From positions 1 to 29,784 of the IMG/VR virus record IMGVR_UViG_3300006790_000078: a stretch of DNA of 29,784 nt; one strand, 5' to 3'. This DNA is from a virus. Within the stretch, counting starts at the first letter, position 1; each line of letters opens with the position of its first letter. Of the stretch, positions 23,365 through 29,784 are shown piece after piece. The notes under the pieces are model-generated. The model had not been told where the DNA came from. It worked only from the letters and a program-made list of their open reading frames with translations, and did not search any database. The position numbers were made by a program, and so were the translations under genes.

Positions 23365-26300
23365 TGAAGTACGAGCCATTCAAGACCGATTTTGATCCGC
23401 AGCCACAACAAGAACAAGAAGACCCAAACTTACTGTTTGATTTGTTTGCAGCACCGTTCCGTGGTTTAGAAGGATTAGGTCGTGGTGTGTACAGTCTGGC
23501 TGACTTTGTTTCCTTTGACGTATTACCTGACCTTGACGAAGAACGTCTACTAGGTTCTTCCAAGACGATTGCTGGTGGTCTTGTTGAAGGTGTTACTCAG
23601 TTTATCGTTCCGTTTGGTGGGATTGCTAAAGGATTAAGCCTAGCTGGTAAAGCAGGTAAAGCTTCCAAACTGCTAGCTAAAGGTAAAACAGGTGGCAACA
23701 TAACCGACCTTAACTGGAAAGGCTACCTAGCAGCCAGTACGGTCACGGACGCTGTTGCCTTTGACGGACAGGAAGCACGGCTGTCCAACCTTATCCAACA
23801 GTTTCCTCAACTACAAAACCCTGTCACTGAGTTTCTAGCTGCTGACCCAGACGACAACCAGGCAATAGGACGAGCAAAGAATGTTCTTGAAGGATTGTTA
23901 CTTGAAGCAGGTAACGCTGGTTTGGTTGTTCCCTTTGTAAAAGCTTTAGGTGCTGTTAAGGCACGTAAGCTGGCTAAGTCAAAAGGTGCTACGTTAGTCG
24001 AAGAAGAAGAAGTTGTAGCTAAAGCATTAGGTGACGGCAGCGAATTACAAATAGTAAAAGAAACAGACACAGAAGACGTTGTTGCTAAACCTGATGTAGA
24101 CGGTGCTATTGACACACGTCCTGATCCTGTCCCTGAAGTACCTCAGTCTGCCTTGGACGACATTGCTGTAGTTAAGACTGCCAGTGGCGGTCAGGCTATC
24201 CGTCAAGCGTCTGCTGGTAAGATGACCGTTAAGGACGCACAAGGTAACGAAATACAACAAAACACTATAGACGGTGGTTTATCCACTGACGAGTTATCAC
24301 AAGTCCTTGAAGCAGGTACAAAGAAATTAACAGCCCAGTCACAACAAGTCGGTTCAGAAGCGCAAGAGCGTATTATGTACGAAGAAGTAGCCGACGCTAC
24401 TGGTTTATCTACTAAAGGTATTGAAGGCATTGTTGCACAAGCTGGTAAGGATAAAACAACTCTAGCACGTATTAACGGTCGTATGAGAGCGTTAAGAAGC
24501 TACATGGTTGGTAACGGTCTGGACATTGTTGAACTGGCTAAAGCGTACAAAGGTTTAAAAGAAGCTGGCATAGACGACGACGTTATTGCTGCTAAGATCA
24601 AAAGTAAGTTTGAATTACAACTACACCTACAAGCTAACGTAGCTAACCTAGCCAGTGGTTTTGGTAGGGGGCTGCAAAGTCTCCAGCAAAAGGTAGGCAA
24701 GATCGGAATATCTGCTCAAGAAATAGCCAACAAGAAACTACGTCAGGATTACCTGCGTAAGCGTGGTGGTGTTGATGTTGATAAAATCGTTAACGACATA
24801 CTACTTGCTACCGACGGACAGCCGTCCGACATAGGCACACTTATCGGATTGAACAAGATAGTACGTGGTTCTGAAGGCGGTAAGTGGACGAACATGGTCC
24901 GTGAGTATTACATCAACTCACTACTGTCTGGACCACGCACTTGGTCAGTCAACCTTCTAGGTAACTTTCTTACCGCTACGTTGCTTCAGTTTGAGCGTTA
25001 CGTCGGTGGTTGGATGAGTGCCGACCAAAACACCCGTAAGGCTGTTGCGTGGACATTCTCACAACTCTTTGGTGTTAGGGAAGCATGGGAAATAGCTGGC
25101 AAGGTAGCCAAGCTTCAGGAAAACCTTCTGGACATTGGACATGGTTCTTTCAAAGAACAACAAGACATTACTGGCTCAATCACAGGTAAGAACCTACTTG
25201 GTGAACAACTATCCAAAGAAAAGGACGGACTTGCCCAAGCTATTGACAAGGTTGGTGACGTTGTTCGCATCCCTTCTCGCATTCTCATGTCAACTGACGA
25301 ACTGTTTAAACAGGTGTTGTACCGGCAACGGGCTGCTGCTCAGTTATTCCTACAAGCTGCTGACAGGGGAATTACTGATCCAAAACAGATAAGCGAGTAT
25401 ATACACGACTCAATCCAGTCAATGGTCACAGCATCAGGTCGTCACTTCTCTGAAGGTTCTTTAATCAAAGACGCACAGGAATTAGCCAAAGGCCAAGACT
25501 TTGAGGATCATGTTGCCCGTGAAAATTTCATAGCCGATGAAGTAAGTAAAGCTAGGGCAAGGCACATGGAACTTGCCAGAGAAAAAGGACTGGTTGACGC
25601 AGAAGACGACTACGGTGCGCTACAACAGTTTTCCGAGCAGTGGATAGAACCAAACCTAGACTTTGCACGGACAGGCACATTTACCAACGACTTAGGTCCA
25701 GTCTCTTCAAAGTTTAATCAATTCATACAAGCCGTACCTTTAGGGTGGTTGGTTGTACCTTTTGTGCGTACACCTACCAACATTCTGAAGTTTGCGTTTG
25801 ACCGTGTGATGGCTGCTCCCAGAGCCGTTACTGAAGTGGGTATAAACAAATTCAGCAGCCTTGAAGGTTTACGTACTGACTTTCTTGACCAGTTAAAGTC
25901 AGCAGACCCGTTAGTACGTGCTGAAGCTAGGGGTAAGTTAGCTACCAGTGCTATGCTTAACGGTGTTCTCATGACTACCATGTTTATGAACAAAGACTGG
26001 ATCACAGGTGGAGGACCGCTGAACACCCGTGAGAAACGTCTGTGGGAAGCTGCTGGTAATCGTCCGTACAGCATCAAAGACCCAATTACAGGTAACTGGG
26101 TTAGCTACCAACGTCTAGACCCGTTTGCCACCATTCTAGGTGTGTACGCAGACTTGGCACACGTACAGAACGACTCAGTACACGGTTACGATAAAACAGA
26201 AATGGAACGTGTTGTGGCTGCTATGGCAGTGACTCTTGCACGTAACGTGACCAACAAGTCGTACCTTGCAGGTATTCATAAAGTTGTTGAAGCGTTGTCT

Positions 26301-26996
26301 GACCCTGAGACAAAAGCAACAGACATGCTGAACAGTTTAGCAGCAGGTGCAGTTCCTAACATTCTCTACCACGGACAATCAATTAGCGGTGACCAAGAAT
26401 TAAAGGAAACACGTAACCTTGCTGATTCTCTTCTAAGGAAACTACCAGGTGGCTCTGAAAGGGTTGACCCACGTAGGAACATATTAGGTGAAGCTTACGT
26501 AGCAGAGCAGATTGAAACAATGCCGTTTAATCTTCTTAACCCGTTTAATCCTATTTCATGGTCTAGTAAGAACGGTGACCCAATCCTTACGGAACTGGCA
26601 AACCTTCACCACGGATTTAGCCCACCAAGTCACAAGCTAAACAGTCTGGTTGACCTGACAGAACACACAGCCAGCAACGGACACTCTGCTTACGATAGGT
26701 GGTTAGAACTTCAGTCAGAAGTAACCGTCAACGGACGCACACTTAGGGACACGTTAGAAAAACTTATTAACTCCAAGAGCTACCGTTCACTCGACCCACG
26801 TTCAGAAATAGGTTTGAAAAGTCCACGGGTGACATTGATTAACCGTGTGTTGGGTACTTATAGACGGAAAGCCTTGATGGAAATGTTAAAGGAATTTCCA
26901 CAAGTTGACCATTTATACAAACAATCCCAACGGGCCAAAGCTCAATACCGAAGCGGAACAACCGATCAGGAAACAGTTCTTCAACTGCTTCAGTAA
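23364..26996 (+). CDS. Internal virion protein D (DNA ejectosome), T7 gp16-like, without transglycosylase domain
   Basis: The largest gene, 1210 residues (T7 gp16 1318). It sits at the gp16 position and overlaps the previous stop (TAATG). The N terminus, LFDLFAAPFRGLEGLGRGVY, SLADFVSFDVLPDLDEERLL and GGLVEGVTQFIVPFGGIAKG, is a Gly/Ala-rich segment seen in podoviral internal proteins. Residues about 215-320 are an acidic, low-complexity linker. A conserved middle block is SLLSGPRTWSVNLLGNFLTA (about 520), and the C terminus has LNPFNPISWSSKNGDPILTE. The soluble lytic transglycosylase domain that opens T7 gp16 (E-S-x-x-x-x-A-x-S pattern) is absent. It should form the inner core and enter the host with DNA; any peptidoglycan-cutting step must come from elsewhere. 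Confidence 0.88.
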   Translation: MKYEPFKTDFDPQPQQEQEDPNLLFDLFAAPFRGLEGLGRGVYSLADFVSFDVLPDLDEERLLGSSKTIAGGLVEGVTQFIVPFGGIAKGLSLAGKAGKASKLLAKGKTGGNITDLNWKGYLAASTVTDAVAFDGQEARLSNLIQQFPQLQNPVTEFLAADPDDNQAIGRAKNVLEGLLLEAGNAGLVVPFVKALGAVKARKLAKSKGATLVEEEEVVAKALGDGSELQIVKETDTEDVVAKPDVDGAIDTRPDPVPEVPQSALDDIAVVKTASGGQAIRQASAGKMTVKDAQGNEIQQNTIDGGLSTDELSQVLEAGTKKLTAQSQQVGSEAQERIMYEEVADATGLSTKGIEGIVAQAGKDKTTLARINGRMRALRSYMVGNGLDIVELAKAYKGLKEAGIDDDVIAAKIKSKFELQLHLQANVANLASGFGRGLQSLQQKVGKIGISAQEIANKKLRQDYLRKRGGVDVDKIVNDILLATDGQPSDIGTLIGLNKIVRGSEGGKWTNMVREYYINSLLSGPRTWSVNLLGNFLTATLLQFERYVGGWMSADQNTRKAVAWTFSQLFGVREAWEIAGKVAKLQENLLDIGHGSFKEQQDITGSITGKNLLGEQLSKEKDGLAQAIDKVGDVVRIPSRILMSTDELFKQVLYRQRAAAQLFLQAADRGITDPKQISEYIHDSIQSMVTASGRHFSEGSLIKDAQELAKGQDFEDHVARENFIADEVSKARARHMELAREKGLVDAEDDYGALQQFSEQWIEPNLDFARTGTFTNDLGPVSSKFNQFIQAVPLGWLVVPFVRTPTNILKFAFDRVMAAPRAVTEVGINKFSSLEGLRTDFLDQLKSADPLVRAEARGKLATSAMLNGVLMTTMFMNKDWITGGGPLNTREKRLWEAAGNRPYSIKDPITGNWVSYQRLDPFATILGVYADLAHVQNDSVHGYDKTEMERVVAAMAVTLARNVTNKSYLAGIHKVVEALSDPETKATDMLNSLAAGAVPNILYHGQSISGDQELKETRNLADSLLRKLPGGSERVDPRRNILGEAYVAEQIETMPFNLLNPFNPISWSSKNGDPILTELANLHHGFSPPSHKLNSLVDLTEHTASNGHSAYDRWLELQSEVTVNGRTLRDTLEKLINSKSYRSLDPRSEIGLKSPRVTLINRVLGTYRRKALMEMLKEFPQVDHLYKQSQRAKAQYRSGTTDQETVLQLLQ

Positions 26997-27000
26997 CCAC

Positions 27001-27015
27001 CAACCATCACTCTAT
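27001..27015 (+). promoter_or_regulatory. Candidate phage promoter element before tail fibre gene
   Basis: CAACCATCACTCTAT lies 15 nt before the tail fibre ATG and matches CAACAATCATTCAAT upstream of the capsid gene at 12 of 15 positions. It sits in the 34-nt gap between gp16 and gp17 equivalents, where T7 has promoter phi17. Two copies are too few for a consensus, so this remains tentative. Confidence 0.3.
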
Positions 27016-27030
27016 TGAAAAGAAACTATC

Positions 27031-28845
27031 ATGGCTAACACATATGTAGACTACACAGGTAACGGTAGCACCCAAACCTTTGCTTTCACTTTTGACTACC
27101 TAGAATCAACCCACATTAAAGTTGAAGTAGACAGTGTTGAAACAACTGCGTTTACCGTAAACGCTTCAGCAAAAACGGTCACATTGACTACTGCTCCTGC
27201 TGCTGGATCAGTCCTACGTATTCGACGTGATAGCAATTCTTCCGTTGCTCTCATGGACTTTTCAGACGGCTCTGTGTTGGTCGAAAATGATCTGGATAGA
27301 GCGTACCTACACAACTTGTACCTTAACGAAGAACTGGACGAGTTGAATAACCTGTCACTTCAGAAGGTAGTAGGTGGTGACGACTGGGACGCTAAAGGTC
27401 ACAAAATAACTAACCTTGGTACAATAGACGACACTGACGCTGCAAACGTCGCAACACCTAAAGGCTACGTAGACGATAGTATTTCAAGAGCAGTCACAGG
27501 TGTTAAAAGTGGACCGTTAAAGTACGTTGTGTCAGGAGCAAGCGGTGCTAACGGCACAGACACTACCTTCTCATTTGGTAGTGATATTAGTGTTGGAATG
27601 GACACGGTCTACGACGTTAACATTGACGGAGTGTTCCAAGAACCTAAAGCAGGTACGTCCGAAGGTTCGTTCTCAGTTAACGCTAACAACAACACCATTA
27701 CATTTGATAGTCCACCACCTAGCGGTTCACGGGTCGTTGTCGTTGTGCGTGGTTACGCTCAAGAAGTAACTACTGGTAGTGTTACCACAAACACAATTGC
27801 TGATGACGCAGTCAATAACTCAAAGATTGCGGACGACGCAATAGAAACTGCTAACATAAAAGACTTAAATGTCACTAACGGTAAGATAGCAGACGCTACA
27901 ATTACCACAGGTAAGCTTGCTGCTATTGACGAGGGTAAGCTTATTGTTGGTCAGTCAAGTGGATCACCTTCTGCCCAAGCTGTAAGCGGGGACGCTACCT
28001 TAACAGCCACAGGACAATTAACAATCGGACCCAACGCTGTGACCACAGCTAAAATGGCTAACATGGCACAAGGTGTGTTGGGCAACACGACTGCTAACAC
28101 ATCAAGTGTAGCTGTAGTTCCGTTTGGAGCAGTAGCTGATAGTTCAACCAACATATGTACAGCCCAACAAATCAAGACTTACGTTGACGATCAGGTGGCA
28201 ACTAAAGACACACTTGATGAAATTGGGGAACAAACTTCTAGTCCTAACGAACTAGATACTGATAAAAAACATTTTACAAAAGGAGAAAAAGATAAGCTTG
28301 CAGATATTGAACTAAACGCAGACGTAACAGACACAGCTAATGTTGTAGCGGCTCTACAAAGCGGTGGAAACATTCAAATAGACGAAAACACCGACCAAGT
28401 AGGAATAAACGGTGCGCCAAGCGATATAGCTACTGATTACTACGATCTGACAGTACACGGGGAAACACTTATTAAACAGCCTTCGGGCGATAGCAACGCT
28501 CAACTTACTGTTGAAAACACCCGAACGTCAGGGAATAATTTAACCGCAATATTAGTTGTTCAAGCTAAAGAAAGTGCTGTTATTCGTCTACATGATAACG
28601 ATGCGTCCAGCGGTGTTGATACTTACGACATTGCCTCTGAAAACGGTGAATTAAAATTTGCAACGTTAGATGATAGTACCAATCCTGCTACAGGTTTTGA
28701 ATTATTTAGAGTCACTAAACAAAATCTAGGCGGCACGAATAAAACGATAATGAACATGTCAGGTTTACCTGATGCTACTCAGTTAAGTAGTTTGCAAACT
28801 GGTGACCTATATCAAGACAATGGTACTGTTAAAATTAAGACCTAG
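27031..28845 (+). CDS. Tail fibre protein with T7 gp17-type N-terminal anchor
   Basis: Host-recognition fibre. The N-terminal domain (1 to about 115) is the T7 tail-fibre attachment module: YVDYTGNGSTQTFAFTFDYL, IKVEVDSVE, VTLTTAPAAGSVLRIRRDSN and DFSDGSVLVENDLDRAYLHN. Then come a coil/linker (WDAKGHKITNLGTIDDTDAA), a beta domain (RVVVVVRGYAQEV) and a stalk of short repeats (DDAVNNSKIADDAIETANIK, NGKIADATITTGKLA). The distal part, with AQLTVENTRTSGNNLTAIL, is unlike T7. Length 604 versus 553. The distal third (from about 28200) uses more A/T-ending codons than the anchor, consistent with exchange of receptor-binding tips. No intramolecular chaperone or depolymerase motif was recognised. Confidence 0.92.
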   Translation: MANTYVDYTGNGSTQTFAFTFDYLESTHIKVEVDSVETTAFTVNASAKTVTLTTAPAAGSVLRIRRDSNSSVALMDFSDGSVLVENDLDRAYLHNLYLNEELDELNNLSLQKVVGGDDWDAKGHKITNLGTIDDTDAANVATPKGYVDDSISRAVTGVKSGPLKYVVSGASGANGTDTTFSFGSDISVGMDTVYDVNIDGVFQEPKAGTSEGSFSVNANNNTITFDSPPPSGSRVVVVVRGYAQEVTTGSVTTNTIADDAVNNSKIADDAIETANIKDLNVTNGKIADATITTGKLAAIDEGKLIVGQSSGSPSAQAVSGDATLTATGQLTIGPNAVTTAKMANMAQGVLGNTTANTSSVAVVPFGAVADSSTNICTAQQIKTYVDDQVATKDTLDEIGEQTSSPNELDTDKKHFTKGEKDKLADIELNADVTDTANVVAALQSGGNIQIDENTDQVGINGAPSDIATDYYDLTVHGETLIKQPSGDSNAQLTVENTRTSGNNLTAILVVQAKESAVIRLHDNDASSGVDTYDIASENGELKFATLDDSTNPATGFELFRVTKQNLGGTNKTIMNMSGLPDATQLSSLQTGDLYQDNGTVKIKT

Positions 28846-28870
28846 TAGGACAACCCCAACCCAATGACTA

Positions 28871-29518
28871 ATGGCTATTACCCAAACTCACTCTCGAATG
28901 ATCAGCGACTTGGACGCTGGCACTACCTACCTAACTTCATCCAGTATCGGAACGGCTGCTCCTTTGGACGTAGGCACGTCGGCTAACAACGTCGTTCAAC
29001 TGGACAGCAACAATCCACCACGTTTACCAGCAGTAGACGGTAGCCAACTGACGGGTATTAGCACTTCTGTGCCAGTAATTGTGTTGCGTGACGAGCAAAG
29101 TAGCGGAACAGACGGAGGAACAGCAACGTCAGGTTCTTGGGGTACTAGGGTATTAAACACCGAAGCAACAGACACGGACAACCACTGTGCGTTATCATCT
29201 AACCAGTTTACGTTGTCAGCGGGTAACTACGAGATTAATGCGTCTAGTACGTTTTACCGTACCCAACAAAGTCAAATAAAACTTTATAACACTACAAGCA
29301 CAGCAGACTTACTACTAGGTAATGTTGTTTACTTCGACAACACAAACTTAGTAGGTGGAGTGTGTACGTTATCTGGTTATTTTACAGTAGCAGCTTCTCA
29401 AGCTTTAGAGATTCAATACCGAGTTTTAAACACACACGCATCAACGGGGTTAGGTTCAGCGGGTAACTGGGGAACGGAAGTGTACACCCAAGTAATGCTT
29501 CGAAAGGTAGGCGCATAA
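28871..29518 (+). CDS. Second fibre/adhesin with C1q-like C-terminal domain
   Basis: The 215-residue protein has a short N-terminal fibre stretch (DVGTSANNVVQLDSNNPPRL, PAVDGSQLTGI), a pattern common in phage fibres, followed by a beta domain from VPVIVLRDEQSSGTDGGTAT to the end. NQFTLSAGNYEINASSTFYR, QSQIKLYNTTSTADLLLGN and SQALEIQYRVLNTHA resemble the jelly-roll (C1q/TNF-like) tips of phage tail fibres. It lacks the T7 anchor domain, so it probably attaches to the main fibre or acts as its tip. The start is the ATG at 28871; a nearer ATG at 28864 is in another frame with no long product. It follows the fibre gene by 25 nt. Confidence 0.75.
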   Translation: MAITQTHSRMISDLDAGTTYLTSSSIGTAAPLDVGTSANNVVQLDSNNPPRLPAVDGSQLTGISTSVPVIVLRDEQSSGTDGGTATSGSWGTRVLNTEATDTDNHCALSSNQFTLSAGNYEINASSTFYRTQQSQIKLYNTTSTADLLLGNVVYFDNTNLVGGVCTLSGYFTVAASQALEIQYRVLNTHASTGLGSAGNWGTEVYTQVMLRKVGA

Positions 29519-29523
29519 ACAAC

Positions 29524-29784
29524 ATGGAACCAATGGCTGAACAAATCTCTCACTTTCTCGACAGCATCCTAGCGGTTGTTCTTGGTGTATTCGGTTGGAT
29601 TGGTAAGAAGTTCAGTGACCGATTAGACAGCGATGAGAAGCGTTTAACAAAGATAGAAGTGGAACTGGCTGCTCAACACGAACGTGACATATCCGTTGAG
29701 AAACGGATGCAAGGTCTGGAACAAAAACTAGAAGCAATGAACGATAAGCTTGATCGTCTGCTTGAACTAATAATGAAGAACCAA
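29524..29784 (+). CDS. Partial membrane-anchored coiled-coil protein (holin or i-spanin candidate)
   Basis: An open frame starts at ATG 29524, 5 nt after the previous stop, and is still open after 87 codons at the window edge. It encodes MEPMAEQISHFLDSILAVVL and GVFGWIGKKFSDRLDSDEKR, giving one membrane segment at about 10-26. A heptad-like charged helix follows (LTKIEVELAAQHERDISVEK, RMQGLEQKLEAMNDKLDRLL). One N-terminal membrane anchor plus a coiled coil suits an inner-membrane spanin or a small holin-like protein. In T7 the holin gene 17.5 follows the fibre gene, and gp18.5 (Rz) is close by. The 3' end is missing, so length is unknown. Confidence 0.6.
   Translation, partial: MEPMAEQISHFLDSILAVVLGVFGWIGKKFSDRLDSDEKRLTKIEVELAAQHERDISVEKRMQGLEQKLEAMNDKLDRLLELIMKNQ

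Noticed and set aside
1-29784. Search for tRNA genes, CRISPR arrays, insertion sequences, integrase or attachment sites
   Set aside because: No cloverleaf-like segment, spaced repeats, transposase or integrase motifs were recognised by eye in the short gaps or coding regions. The missing genome ends could still carry such features.

Overview
The window is most of the genome of a lytic, T7-like podovirus (Autographiviridae type). It carries a single-subunit phage RNA polymerase followed by recognisable homologues of T7 gp2.5, 3, 4, 5, 6, 8, 9, 10, 11, 12, 13, 14, 15, 16 and 17 in T7 order, all on the + strand. Genes abut or overlap almost everywhere. The longest non-coding stretches are two gaps of about 125 nt that flank the major capsid gene, so no stretch over 300 nt lacks a gene. 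No tRNA, rRNA, CRISPR, insertion sequence or integrase is visible. Terminase and the extreme left end lie outside the window. A lipobox protein in a probable lysis cassette indicates a Gram-negative host. The host cannot be named from the sequence; an aquatic origin is only an impression.

Layout. (1) 1-2458: an inverted repeat, then RNA polymerase. (2) 2492-9478, DNA metabolism: ssDNA-binding protein, endonuclease I, primase-helicase, an i-type (destabilase-like) lysozyme, a PD-(D/E)XK-like protein, DNA polymerase, a second PD-(D/E)XK-like protein, 5'-3' exonuclease, a putative dATP/dGTP diphosphohydrolase domain protein and one small unknown. (3) 9481-12788, accessory and probably virion-surface block: a poly-proline protein, small beta-rich proteins and a 693-residue protein with two LamG lectin-like domains and six 22-residue repeats. 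(4) 12796-16884, head: portal, scaffold, a three-gene membrane/lysis-like cluster (holin-like, amphipathic protein, overlapping lipoprotein) and major capsid. (5) 16885-17007: terminator and inverted repeat, at the position of T7 Tphi. (6) 17008-26996: tail tubes A and B, then internal virion proteins gp13 to gp16. (7) 27031-29784: tail fibre, a second small fibre/adhesin, and the start of a membrane-anchored coiled-coil protein that runs off the right edge.

How it works together. The phage polymerase should transcribe the later genes. The replication genes degrade and recycle host DNA and copy the phage genome (gp2.5, 3, 4, 5 and 6 equivalents). The head, tail and ejection proteins build a short-tailed virion, and the LamG protein and fibres probably bind the host. 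The main departures from T7 are an i-type lysozyme-like protein in place of the gp3.5 amidase, extra nuclease-like genes around the polymerase, a LamG protein before the portal gene, a lysis-like cluster between scaffold and capsid, and several long out-of-frame overlaps, including one where the acidic tail of the ssDNA-binding protein and the basic N terminus of endonuclease I share the same DNA.
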